Below the pieces are notes generated by a model. It searched no databases and had not been told where the DNA came from. It saw nothing but the letters and a program-made list of their open reading frames with translations. Of a stretch of DNA of 64,000 nucleotides, positions 12,077 through 24,161 are shown piece by piece. The stretch comes from Otatea glauca (Eukaryota > Streptophyta > Magnoliopsida > Poales > Poaceae), in assembly GCA_036346275.1 (NCBI GenBank), contig CM070713.1:58523567-58587566 (forward strand), written 5' to 3'. The position numbers were made by a program, and so were the translations under genes. Position 1 is the stretch's first letter, and each line of letters begins with the position of its first letter.

Positions 12077-13300
12077 CTAGTCCAGAGATTTGGAGATGAC
12101 TAGAAGAAATCGGGAACTCTTGTCGAAGATGATCTTCTCTTTCCCATGTAGCTTCGTCTTGATGTATGATTGCTCCATTGCACCTTCAACATCTTGATGG
12201 TCTTGTTTCTTGTTTGGCGTTGGCTTCTTCCAAAATCTGAATGGATGCTCTCGATAAGATAAATCTGGTGAAGATCTATCCTTCCAAATCGGTGAGTCGG
12301 AGGAACACGAAGGCATTTCTTAGGTGAGATACATGGAAGGCGTTATGAGCGTCGGATAGTTGAGGTGGCAATTCTAAGCGATATGCCATCTCACCCATCT
12401 TTCAATGATCGAAGCGGTCCAATGAATCGAGGAGCCAACTTCCCACGGATTTGAAATCGATGAATTCCACGAAGAGGCGAGACTTTGAGATAGACATGGT
12501 CACCAACTTGGCCCGAGTTCACGGCGGCGATTGTCGGCGTAACTCTTCCGACGAGGCGAGCCTCTTTTAGTCGGCCCGATCATGTCCACTTGCTCTTGAG
12601 CTTCTTGGATAAGATCTGGGCGAAGAATTTTCTTTCTCCAACCGGACGAGAAAAGAGGGTTCGACATTTCCTTCCATCTGCGCTTCAAAAAGCGACACTT
12701 GCGGACTAGATTGAAAACTATTATTATAAGAGAATTCGCGAAGGCCAAACTTTTCTCCCAATTAGAGCCGTATGTGACACACGGGCTCTTAACATGTCTT
12801 CAAAATTTGATTGGTCCTTTCCGTTTGTCCATCATCGAGGATGATAAGTAGATGAAATTCAACTTAGTTCCCGAAGGCGGTGCAAACTTTCCGAAACGAA
12901 GTAAAGCGGGAACCTCGGTGAAACAATTGTCTTTGATGCGCCATGAAGGCGGACAATATTCTCCAAATACAATTCGGCAAGCTTATCTCGAATGAGTAGT
13001 CTTGGCCGGAATAAAGTGAGCCACTTTAGTCGACGGTCAACGATTACCCAAATGGAATCATGCCCTTTCACGGTTCTTGGCAAACCGATAATAAAATCCA
13101 TCTTGATATCTTCCCATTTCCACTCTGGTATCTTCAAAGGTCGCAAAAGTCTGCGGGGCGTTGATGCTCGGCTTTAACTGCGGCATACATCACAGTTGCG
13201 ACATATGCGGCGACATCCTTTTCAAACCGGGCCACCAATATTCTGTCGGAGATCTTGATACATCTTTGTACTTCAGGTGAATTGAGAGGGAGACTCATGG
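12077..13300 (-). pseudogene. pol: integrase and chromodomain-like tail of the Tekay-like element
   Basis: The integrase core is visible at 13146-12859 ('WKWEDIKMDFIIGLPRT', 'DSIWVIVDR', 'LAELYLENIVRLHG'), with remnants of the upstream HHCC zinc finger near 13200. The C-terminal piece (12316-12077, 'SYREHPFRFW' followed by a basic stretch) resembles the start of the chromodomain that targets chromoviruses to heterochromatin. Frameshifts after the first catalytic Asp destroy the rest of the core, including the region where the second Asp should lie. Confidence 0.8.
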
Positions 13301-13589
13301 GCTTCTTTGAGAATTAACTCTTTTAATTCCGGATCATCGAGGAACATATATTCGATTTTGAACATAAGCATTTCATCCGAACTTTCACGAATTTGGATTC
13401 CTTTCCTTGCTTCAACTCTTCACGGATTTTGATAATTGCTTCATCTTTGGTGGCGATTTAATCTGGGACTTAAGGGTTGGTTGCACCACTAGGGTGGCCA
13501 AATAAACTTTTCGACAACTCCCAAATTAAGCTTTTGGAAATCTTTTACGGATCGAATTGATCGGTCAAAGATGAAACAGAAAGACAATG

Positions 13590-15305
13590 AAGCTTTCGAC
13601 TTAGAGCATACGCCACGACATTGGCTTTACGGGATGGTATTGAATACTAAGGTCGTAATCTTTTATCAACTCTAGCCATCTTCGTTGTCTTAAATTTAGA
13701 TCAGTGGGTGAAGAAATATTTGAGACTCTTATGATCCGTGAATACACCGCATTTGTTTCAATCGGTAATGGCGCCAAATTTTTAGGCGTACACTCGCTAG
13801 TTCCGGATCATGAGTCGGATAATTGAGCTCATGAGGTCGTGAATGGCGGCGGAGGCGTAAGCTACGATTTTCCTTCTTGCATAAGCACACACCCAAGCCC
13901 ATTCTTGGAAGCATCACAATAAACATCAAAGCTTTTATGGACATCGGGTAACACTAGCACGAGGGTGTTGTTAGCCTTTTCTTTAATTCTGAAAACTTCC
14001 TTCGCATTGGTGTCCATTCAAACTTCTTTTCTTTCTTGAGAAGTGGGTCAAAGGACGAGCGATTTTAGAAGTTCTCGATAAAGCGGCGATAATATCCGTT
14101 AGGCAGAAAACTTGAATTTTGAGACAGGTGAGGGCTTCGGTCTAAAACAGCTTTGACTTTACTGGGATCAACGGAAATACCACCTTTCGAAAGAATATGA
14201 CCTAGGAAAGCAACTTCTTTTAGCCAAAATTCGCACTTCTCGAACTTGGCATAAAGCTTATGCTCTCGAAGCTTTTCAAGAACCATGCGCAAATGATGCG
14301 CATGATCTTCTTCGGATTTGGAATGAGCGAGAATATCATCAATGAATACCACTACGAACTTATCTAAATACTCCATGAAAACTTTATTCATGAGGCACAT
14401 AAAATTAGCGAGGAGCATTTGTAAGTCAGAAAGACATCACGGTATATTCATATAGACCGTAACGAGTGGTAAAAGCGGTTTTAGGAATATCTCTGAGTCG
14501 ATCTTCAATTGATAGTACCCATGTCTTAAATCAATTTTGAAAAGATTTGAGCACCGGTCAATTGATCGAGCAGGATCATCGATCGAGGCAAAGGATATTT
14601 GTTCTTAATTGTGACATCATTCAATGCACGATAGTCCACGCACATGTATTCCACCGTCCTTTTAGGCACAAAAAGAACTGGACTACCCCAAGGAGAAGAG
14701 CTAGGTCGAATAAAGCCTTTTCTTAACTGCTCTTGAATTTGATTCTTTAGTTCAACTAACTCATCTAGGGGCATTCGATAAGGGCGCTTGGATATAGGCG
14801 CTGTTCCAGGAACAAGGTTTATAACAAACTCTATATCCCTATCTGGAGGCAGGCCTGGCAACTCATCTGGAAAAACATCAGAGAACTCGGAGACAATTGG
14901 AATCTGGCTAAGATCTTTTACTATGGCTGAACAAAGGAAGCTTGAGAATTTGAAGAACTTTGAATGGAAGAGAAATGGCTGGAATTCCTTGAGGCTAACC
15001 AAGGAAATGGATCGATTAGCACAGTCTATACATCCTTTAAACTTAGACAACCAATCCATACCAAGGATTACTTCTAACCCTGAGGTTTCTATAAGGATAA
15101 GATCAGCATGAAACATGACTCCATTAATTTCAATGCTAACCTTAGGACAAAACTTAATTGAATTCATGACTGAACCAGGGGAATAGATTATCATTTTGGC
15201 TGAGAGGAGATCAATTTCTAAGTTATTCTGATCAGCAAATTTCTTAGAAATAAACGAGTGCGATGCTCCAGAATCAAACAATACCAAAGTAGGTACAGAG
15301 TGCAC
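13590..15305 (-). pseudogene. pol: aspartic protease, reverse transcriptase and RNase H of the Tekay-like element
   Basis: An open frame of 259 codons (15305-14526) holds the protease, with the active-site motif LVLFDSGASHSFIS at residues 7-20, and runs into the N-terminal RT ('RPYRMPLDELVELKNQIQ', 'VDYRALNDVTIKNKYPLPR'). The frame then breaks. The RT catalytic motif FIDDIL is in the next piece (14418-14065), and RNase H fragments ('RPHELNYPTHDPELASV') lie at 13944-13729. PR and RT are fused in one frame, as is usual for Gypsy elements. Several small indels make it non-functional as sequenced. Confidence 0.88.
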
Positions 15306-15351
15306 AGAAACATACCGATTACCACATCCGGCGCCGTTTGCTTCTTGGTGG

Positions 15352-16374
15352 TCACATGATGAAGGCGACCGCTACTCGACTGCGATTAAGAGCTGCATGA
15401 GCTTGACAACTGAGAATTCCCGGCTCACGAAGGTCGACACAGGGTCTCTGAACTCCTGCGACGGCTCGCTGCCACGGCGCTTGACCTCTCTTAGGCGGGC
15501 ATTTGCATAATGCCCGCGCTCTTTGCAATGATAGCGAGTCACACCGGTGCTTGATTCGAACTCGAAGTCCTTCCTTCATTCTTGCTCGAGGGACGAGCGA
15601 GGAAGACTGCTGGGGCGGGTGCTCGACCTTAGCGCCTCTGCTGCTGCTGCTGACGAGGCGGGGAGGTCGAACATTGGTCGGTGACCAATGCGCGCCTTGG
15701 CAAATTCGGATTGGCGACTTTCGCGCCATCCACTTCCTCTTCGACTTTCCATAACATCGCGCGAACTATGCTCGGCGATTATAGCCTTGTCCACGAGTGT
15801 TTGGAAGTCGTGGAAGTCGTGAATAGCGAGAAGATGCTTAACTTCATTATTGATTGTCCGGAAGTGCTCAATTCTTGAACTTACAACTGACTTCGATGGC
15901 GCATAACGAGCAAGGTAATTGAAGCGGTGAAGATACTCCATTACGGACATATTTCCTTGACGCAGTCAAGAAATTCCGTCTTTTAAATTCACCAAGCTCG
16001 AAGGAATATCGTCTTCTGAAAGCTTCTCGGAAAACATCCCAAGTAACTTCTTGACCTTGGGGCCTTGCCGCTTGGAAATTTTCCACGGTGCGGCGGCTCC
16101 ACGGAGTTGGTACGACGCATAAAGGACCTTCTCATGATCATTGCATTGGGCAATGGTCAACTTACTTCAATAGCTCGTAACCAATCATCGGCGTCGGGGA
16201 TCGATGAAGATGAAAAGGTTGGGCCGGGTCTTCAAAAATTCTCCCAATTTGGGTGATGGGAGGCTTCACCAACACAGGGCCTAGAACTTGCGGCACCAAG
16301 GTTAGTCGTATTTTGGACCAGCTGTTGGAGCAACAGGTATTCGTCTGGCGACACTGTTCTATCATTGCAAGCAC
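15352..16374 (-). pseudogene. gag capsid and zinc-knuckle region of the Tekay-like element
   Basis: Pieces of a retrotransposon gag domain appear in successive frames: 'SLTIAQCNDHEKVLYASYQLRG' at about 16160, 'PWKISKRQGPKV', then 'MEYLHRFNYLARYAPS' near 15940. The last is a core motif of the plant gag family that builds the virus-like particle. A damaged zinc knuckle ('YHCKERGHYANA') lies near 15530. At least three frameshifts and one stop break it. Confidence 0.8.
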
Positions 16375-17013
16375 TTGGGCCGTGGTTGGCGGCCACGCAA
16401 CCGCCCTCGGAACTTCTTCTTCTTGGACTTGAGGAGGCGAATCTCGGCTTGGACGACGCGATGAAGATCCTCGAGCTGACGGATGGATGGATTAATTTTG
16501 GTGGAGTGGCGAAGTCACTCGCCGAGGGTGAGTTTCAGGGTTTCCTCACTCCCGAATCTCATCCAAGGACCGGGTTGCGAGCATCGGAATAGGATTATTA
16601 ATGAATTAAGATCTACTTTAATTTTAATCTCGGTTGTTACCAAATGTTTTAAAAGCACAACTTGATTACTATTATTACGGATCAGCGTCGTAAAAATATT
16701 AGCGAAAGTTAAATATTCTGAGTAGGAACCAAAAGCACACAAACAATATAAGGCAAAAACTTTATTTCAACTTTATAATATTCACAACAAAACATAACAT
16801 TTATTTTTGACGTTACTACATAGAAGGGCAACACCAAAAACCTCTTCTAACACTACTCATCATCTAACCAACTCACAGACTATTACTATCTCTCGACTAG
16901 AACTCTCGGCATCGGGAGGATAAGGGGTCTCGACAGCGATGCTCTGCGGTATCGAGGACTCGCGGAGGAAAACTATGGGATCCACGGATGCTCGGTAACC
17001 TAGGCGACTCCTA

Positions 17014-17445
17014 TCAGCGACATCCTTGCTGGCGACACAGGTGATGCTGGGGTGTCGTCGGGCACAGTGTCTGAGGAATTGCCCAGGCGGCGAGGAACAA
17101 TACCTCGCAGCGCGAGGAGGCGATGGCATTCTCTAGGAATGCTACACGGCGACGCGCCTCCCTGTATTCAGTTATTGCCTGACGGCAATACCGGTCAGAG
17201 GCATTTATGAATTCCACTAGGTTACGTAGAGTAGGATTTTGTAACCCAGTGGCATCCATATAATTATTCTCCCCTTTGGTGGCGGGATGGAATCCTCCTA
17301 TATACTCTTGCCGATTCGGTAAGGTGTGGCGTAAACTGACAATAGCCATATAGGCGGCTTCATTCATGGCCATCATAAGGGAAGATCCAGGACCCTCAAA
17401 AGACAAAAACTCTTCACTATCTTCATCTCGGGTAGGGATATCCAC
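17014..17445 (-). pseudogene. N-terminal gag segment of the Tekay-like element
   Basis: An open frame of 143 codons starts at 17445, about 400 bp after the PBS. Its first ~110 residues form a coherent polar, helix-rich sequence ('YRQAITEYREARRRVAFLEN'-like stretch near residues 85-110). After that the frame appears shifted into unrelated sequence. Position suggests the N-terminal part of gag. I do not recognise a named domain in it. Confidence 0.5.
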
Positions 17446-17852
17446 CTAGCTATGTATTCCCTGAGACAGAACTAAGCGGCGTGGAATACTATATATCGTG
17501 GATTTTCGGAAAATGGGCGAATTCTAGCAAGCAGTAAGAATTCCTACCATGCGAATTCTCCTATTAGTGGAAGTATAACATGGGGTGTATCCACCCATCG
17601 CACATTTAACAAGGAATTAGTATTCTGATTAAATGTAAAACGATAAAGTAATTTTGGAAGAAAAGATTCTAGCAGAGATTTAAAAATAGGAAAGAGTTAT
17701 TAACAAGTATCGCATAACCAAAGAGGAGTTTCATGCATATAAAGAATAGCGGGTAAGATGTCCTAATTCAAAATTTTAGTTCACTTGGATCCTAATATCA
17801 AGTTTTAAGTTTTATTACTCTCATACTACCTAAAGTTTCCTACGGTCGACAT

Positions 17853-17867
17853 GTCTCTCGATACCAA
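17853..17867 (-). other. Primer binding site of the Tekay-like element (initiator Met tRNA type)
   Basis: On the minus strand, two bases inside the 5' LTR, the sequence reads TTGGTATCGAGAGAC. This resembles the standard plant PBS TGGTATCAGAGC, which pairs with initiator methionine tRNA. The CAG of the standard site reads CGAG here, the same kind of change seen between the two LTRs. Confidence 0.7.
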
Positions 17868-17869
17868 CT

Positions 17870-20800
17870 TGTAAGGCCCCATTTTTGATAAATAAATACC
17901 AAAAATGGATACCATGTGCATCTGATACTAGTCCCATGATCGATAGCTAGTACACACAAATACAAATTGATATCACGATCATACACAAACTTTATTACAC
18001 AAAGGAAGTAAGATTACATATTATTTTACAATACCAAAAGTAAAGCTGCGATGGAGACAAATTCTTGTAGTATGCCTTTTTAACCCATTGTTCCACGAGC
18101 AAGCGACAAGGAAAATCCTTAGATAAATTCATCGATAAATTCCCGTATCCTGCATCAACGTAAGAATCGTCGGAAATCTTTCTTCACCTAAAAACATCAA
18201 CGTTGGCAAGTTGAGTACTTACGTACTCGCAAGACTTATGCAAATCCTAAAATACATGCGAGGCCATTTCAATGAAAGGCTAATAAGGTTAATTTGCGTA
18301 AAGTGGTTTGAAATGTAAATCTTGAATAATAGATTGCAAAATGGAATTTAAATAAAAGCAATTTAATATTGAAAGTGATAGAATGTAAGCATCAATAAAT
18401 CACGAATGTTTGGGTATCTTGATCATACTTAAAACCATTTCCTTCCGCATAGCGGAAATGACCAACACGTGGTAGAAACCACTTTTTATGAAAATAAGCA
18501 AAGCGCTAACTATGTGATGACTTTACCAAGTGTCCATGACCATGACGCGCGCTAATCGATTAGTTTTACACTCTGCAGAGGTATCGACTTTCCCACAAGA
18601 CATGGTGACTCTTTGAGCAATCGATATTTGCACACTGCCTTTGGTGTGCCGCAGAGAGTCATGTTATAAGCTGTTACATTATTTAAACCTAACTTTGCAC
18701 CAAAGACGGTGGCGATAACCCATACGTGGTGTAAGAACTCGAGCATAGAAATGATGGAACTACCCACGATATGGCATACACCGTTATATTGGTAGACGTT
18801 TAATCCATGATCACCTCGGTGTGGGCGTCCGTCGAGCAATTCATTAAGAAACATTTCGTACTACTCGGCCTTCCAAGTGCAAAGCTAGTTTTAAACAACT
18901 TAATAAGTTAGAGCTGTCCCATACGGCACTTGTGGTTGTATGAATGTTCTTGGCACGAAAACAACCCATAGTTCGGTCCTTAATCCGACACGGGCAATAA
19001 TCTCCACCCTACACTACGTGCAAAGACATGCTGGCGGCTATTGCCAATAATTGCCGCATCTAAATCTTAGTTTTGTTTTCATTTTCCAACCAAATACCAA
19101 CCACAAAAATGGTCATACCCATTTAAATGTCATATCAAAGTCTTTAATCATTTCACAGTTTTAACTTCATTTAGCTTTGGCTAAGCATTTCACTAAATGT
19201 GAGTAACCTGATTGACATTAAATATTGTCTAAGCTATTCTAGGGTTTTCAAGGTTCACAATTTTCTACTTATCAAGGAAGTTCTATAAGTCTCTTGGTAC
19301 AATTATCATTACAGAAATATAGCAGACTTTAACAAAATAAAGTATGCGATAAAACATTTAATGAAAACATTTATAAAACTGGGATCAATATGATCAAAGG
19401 GGTTTGCTTGCCTTGTTGACTATCCTCGACTTCAAACTCAGATATGTTAAATCGGGAATGTACATATAACGGATTAAATCGGGTTCTACGTTCAGGAATG
19501 ATTTCAGGAGTTATTTGTTTTCTTTTGCAATTTAAAGATTTGATCTATTTAAACCATTATTGCATTATTTTCTACTCATTTTATAACTTAGATTTTTCTT
19601 ACAACACACCTAAGTATTTTTACAGATTCTGGTTCCTGAGATTATAAGGATTCTAATAAAATTTATTTTACTAAATTTGGAGGTTATTTGCAAAATTTTC
19701 ATGAATGGCATATTTCTAACTTTTCTTTTGAATTTGAATTCGAATTTCAAATAAAATTCAATTCTGAAATATTTTTACATATTTTGAATCTACCAGATTT
19801 TATATGAATTTAGAAATTTATTTCATCAAATTTGGTTAAATGATTCAAAAGTTATAGCTAAATGAATATCTAGGTTTTGAATAAATACTAAAAATCGAAA
19901 AGCGCGAAAATGGAAAATGCGCTTTCACAGGAAAGCGCGCTTTCCTTTTCGGGCGGAACCGTCTTGGCTTGACAGGCGGGCCCATCGGTCGGCGACCGTC
20001 TGTATGTGCTGTGCGCGGCCGTAGTGAGCCCTTGACTGCCGCTGTGAGGCGACATGTGGGGTCGCATGTCGATGTGTGACGCGCAGCGACTGCCAATGCC
20101 GGCCGGACCGCCGGATAAGCGTGGCGCGGCTGGCAACAGCGCGTCGCGGTGGCGGCCGGGCGCCGCTGGCGGCGACCAGGCAGAGCTGCGGCTAAGCGAG
20201 CTCGCCGGTGGCCGGGCCGGGCGATGGAATCGATTCCACTCCGAGCCAGCGCATCCGTGCGAACCGAGGGACGGTCGCGCGGCGATGCGAGGCGGCCGGA
20301 AAGCGGATTCCACCGGCGGCGGCGGCTCTGGCGGAGTTCGCCGACGGCGAAGCGAGCCTCCGGTGGAATGGGTTCCACTCAGAGGTTCAGGCATCCGTCG
20401 CACACTTTGGTGGCGGCCCGGTGGCTGAGGGCTCTGCTGCGACATGCCATGCGGCGAGGCGGCAATGGCGGCGGCGATGCAAAACTAGAGCTAACCAAGC
20501 TTCATTTTCACTCGGATGAGCACTGCGCGACTCAAGGAACCAGTTCCATCAATCGCTTTGAAGAATGAATGAAGGAGGAAGGCTCTCACCGTGCTTGATG
20601 GCGGCGGAAGAAAAACACGGCGAGAAGCTCGCCGGGAAGAAAGGGTTTCGTAGAGGTTTGGGGCGAGCTCTGGGGTGCTAGGGTGCCGGGTTGAATGAAT
20701 TGGAGTGGAATGGGTGAGCGGAGGATTTGAAGTTTTGCCCTCTTTGCGGTTTTACGTCGCGGAGAAGATGACAATAGCAGTGGCGGAATGGATTGCAGGG

Positions 20801-21845
20801 GTGGTAGCTAGGTCGGCCGCGACGAGACGAGGGGTTTTATAGGGGCTCGGAGAGGCGGTGCGGGCGCAGGCGCGAGAAGAACCGAGAGGCGGCGTCGGCG
20901 CGGGAGAGAGGCAGAGAGAGGGGAAGAAGAAGGCGCGGTCGGGTCGCTGACGTGTGGGGGCGAGCTGGCAGCGGCTGTCGGCTGAGGTGTCTCACTGACA
21001 GCCCGGGCCCACATGTCAGCGAGAGCGAAAAAGAAGTCTGGCGAAGACTCAAGACGGAACGGAATAAAAATGGGGATTTCGAGGCTCAAACCGACTCTAA
21101 ATTTTATAAAAATTTTACCAGCAGTCGGCAAGATAATTACCATACTCCAGTAAAATTTTCGATATTTTATGATGCATGCGAATTTTTATAAAATTCTGAC
21201 ATTGCAATAGTTGCTGCATTGCCCATTCGGTGTTTCTTTTAATTTGCGATTTAAATGAAGGGATTATTTTACAAAACTTTTTATTACGGTTTGAAATGAT
21301 ATTATACACCTTATGTAAAAATTACAGACTTTAATTATTATTATTTAATATTTAAAAATTCTGACATTACTGTTTTCCAGATTATTTATTCACTGTTTTT
21401 GAATTTTTAAAATTATAAAATGAATTAATAAATTCTTGATATTTTTACTGAAGGTTGATACTGTTTTGATTTCGGCAAGATAACAATTTTGGGTCATGAT
21501 GACTTACAGATATTTTTACCAAATTGTTTTACCATTTTACCCTGAGATATTCACTCATGATTATCTTTGATTAATTGTTATTTTTATTAATTCAGCTTAC
21601 CCACCGACTTAAGCAAGCTGAGGAGAGCCCTCAGATATTTTTAGAAACTTTGGTAAATTTTTGTTGAATTAACATTTTTACTTTTTACCATTTTCTATTT
21701 ACCATATTCTTTGATTCATTTTCTTGCATTAAAGAAAAGCCAAAAGAATATTCAGAAAATCTAGAAAATTCAGAAATTTCGAAAATAATACACAAAATAT
21801 TTTTATTTCATTTTTCTTTATTTTATGATTTTTGAGGCTGTTACA
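17870..21845 (-). repeat. 5' LTR of the Tekay-like element
   Basis: It starts TGTAAGGCCC at 17870 and ends GGCTGTTACA at 21845, directly before the GTACT target duplication. It aligns along its whole length with 8023-12054. As the 5' LTR of a minus-strand element it would carry the promoter. I could not pick out a single convincing TATA box. Confidence 0.92.
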
Positions 21846-21850
21846 GTACT

Positions 21851-22125
21851 ATGGTCATGTACTCATATGGTTTGATTCAATATATATTACTTTATATATA
21901 CGTTCATTATCGTTTTCGACCCAAATCTGTCACATATCTATCACATATCTGTATATCGAATAACCTGGATTCGTATCCATATCTGGCTAACCTATATCCA
22001 ATTCCAAATTAAAAAAATATATGAGTTAGAATAAAAGAGAACTGTATCTACCGGTTTTCACCCACATGGGCACGTCCCCGTATCTCCTATTCCGGCATGG
22101 TGCATGGCGCCCCACCACGTCGGGA
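21851..22125. other. DNA between the Tekay element and the solo LTR
   Basis: AT-rich, no gene seen. It contains several 'tatcc' and 'atatctg' motifs similar to those at 7730-8017. That is consistent with both being one older repeat split by the Gypsy insertion. Confidence 0.35.
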
Positions 22126-22130
22126 TCCAC

Positions 22131-23470
22131 TGAAGAGGAACGCTGTATGCTACACTAGCACAAAAAAAATCCGCATAACCAGAAAGCTACTCGCAAGAAG
22201 GGGATCACAGATTAGATTACCACTAGACGCGCAGTTGTAGAATCCTTCGTGTGTCGATGTAGTGGATCGTCCTCGCCGCAGTCGATGGAGTAGATCGTCC
22301 TCCCACGCCGCAGTCGCAGCAGCGTCACCGCAGCAGTCCACACGTTCAGGGATGAAATACCGTGCGTCGGTGTGCAAGCACCTGGTCGCTCGGTAGGGGC
22401 AGCGAGAGGAGAAGGCTAGGGTTTCGGGTGAATCACTTCTAAACCGTGAAAAAACACACCCTGTGCCCACCCTCCTCCCCTCCTTATATAGCCACGAGAT
22501 GAAACCCTAAATCAGGGCCCATCAGCGTGCTAAGCCCACGAGGTCTATTAATTACGGATCCAATCCAAATTAATGCGTCCCAGCCCATTAAGTGTGTGAT
22601 CCTGCAGGTTCACGTACGTTTGGATATGGATTCGAAAAACTCCTTTTCAATCCAATAGTTGGTAGCGGCTCCTTGTGAAGTATGCCAACTCCCAAACATA
22701 CTATGATCAAAACGGACAGAACCTATCAAAAGTACTCATGTAATAATCCCTTTGCCAAGCATATGAAGATTGAACTCAAGGCGAGAAGCATGTCATCCTT
22801 TGATGATTCAATCCATCTCTCGTATCCGTAATATATTAATAAGTTGTGATTGACTCCTCAATCACAGCATGGCCATGCTCTTCCTTAATCATATCACACG
22901 AGTGGCCTTATCATATATCTTCGTTTCATTAGAGTGGCAAATTCCATCTTGACTGCTCACTTCCCTCTACACGTTTTATAGTAAACATGAAAGCTACCTT
23001 TATAACTATCCGGTTAGGAAGTAGTGTTTGATAGCCCCAAGGAAAACTATTACACATGTAGGGAATATGACAATCTCAGGTTTAAGGATCATACATCTAC
23101 TATGTATAAGATACACTGATGACACATAAGAATGAAACATTCTCGCAGTGTCCCATTGCGGGTCTATCTAACTCATGTTCTTCAACATGCGTACACAATG
23201 TATAGATGATATCTCTATATCCCATGATCTATGAAGCATGATCATCGATCACTACATGTGCTGATCTATTCATCGTTGTCCTATACGATGATATCCGATC
23301 AGAGATATTTATCTAATTACATCAATAAGTAAAGAGCTTCATAAGCAAGTCACATACTTGTTAATCAATACAATGATATATATTTATTGGACCAATAATC
23401 ATATTATTATTCATAAACATAGTCATGTTACAATCATCTAAATGATTTCCTCAAGGGCATAACACTAACA
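22131..23470 (-). repeat. Solo LTR of a Copia-type element
   Basis: The 1,340 bp segment starts TGAAGAGGAA and ends AACACTAACA. It is flanked by a perfect 5 bp duplication, TCCAC (22126-22130 and 23471-23475). On the minus strand it begins TGTTAGTGTTATGCCC, the kind of start seen in Angela/BARE-type Copia LTRs. A TATA box (CTATATAAGG, minus strand, about 22484-22491) and a following pyrimidine-rich leader fit the same orientation. No internal region is present, so the two LTRs of the parent recombined. Confidence 0.85.
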
Positions 23471-23649
23471 TCCACGTGCTAACTATTGCTGCCACTGTTT
23501 AATTGCCGTGCGGGGCCAGGCCTCCACAGATAATGTATGTCATCTCTTTTGTCCAAATAGTAGGGTAGATGGATTTAGGAATGGCAGCGGGGCTATTCAC
23601 CTTGGGCCTATTCTGCATGAGGGATGTCTTCTATCTTCATCCCTATTTA

Positions 23650-23917
23650 CTACTTCCGTCACAAATATTTGTCATTTTAAATATAAGTGCAGTTAAAATT
23701 TTAAAACTTTGACTGTCAATATCTTTTTAAATATTTAAATTGGATACACGAAAATCATATGTGTAGATTTATCTAGAAAAGTACTTTCACAATATTATAA
23801 TTTTATTCAGTTTTATAAATATATTATGATAAAAATTAATGATTAATGCTGTGTTTTGGAGACTGACCGTGTCGATATCCTAAACGGCAGTTATTTGTGA
23901 CCGCAGCCCGTAGGGAG
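23650..23917. mobile_element. Stowaway-like MITE
   Basis: The left end reads CTACTTCCGTCACAAATATTTGTC and the right end, in reverse complement, CTCCCTACGGGCTGCGGTCACAAATAA. Both are degenerate versions of the Stowaway 'CTCCCTCCGT' terminus. The dinucleotide TA flanks both ends (23648-23649 and 23918-23919), the Stowaway/Tc1-mariner target duplication. It is 268 bp and non-coding. Confidence 0.75.
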
Positions 23918-24161
23918 TATTTAGCTATCAGGTATAACATTCCTCTTATCCTCATCCCTACCGGCGAATTTGCAGGAAACGGTCCCAATAAGATCCTAAA
24001 TTCAAATGAAATTGGGTTCATTTTCATAAGTTTATCACATGGTAAATAGAGACAAGCAAACTTATAATACACAAAATAGTAGAATAATACTAAATGAGTT
24101 GTATATTATAGACTATTAAAAAAATATGGGAGTGTCTACGGAGAATATAAGTGTTTTTTTG

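Larger units (their letters stand above)
8023..21845 (-). mobile_element. Full-length Tekay-like (chromovirus) Gypsy retrotransposon, degraded
   Basis: A perfect 5 bp target duplication, GTACT, flanks it (8018-8022 and 21846-21850). Two very long LTRs (about 4.0 kb) enclose a 5.8 kb internal region. Read from right to left, that region has a primer binding site, gag, protease, reverse transcriptase, RNase H, integrase and a chromodomain-like tail. That domain order plus ~4 kb LTRs points to the Tekay/Del lineage of chromoviruses. Every gene is broken by many small insertions and deletions. The two LTRs are nearly identical in bases but differ by numerous 1-4 bp indels. Confidence 0.92.

Noticed and set aside
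22150..22470. 106-codon minus-strand frame
   Set aside because: It lies within the transcribed leader of the solo LTR and shows no protein motif.
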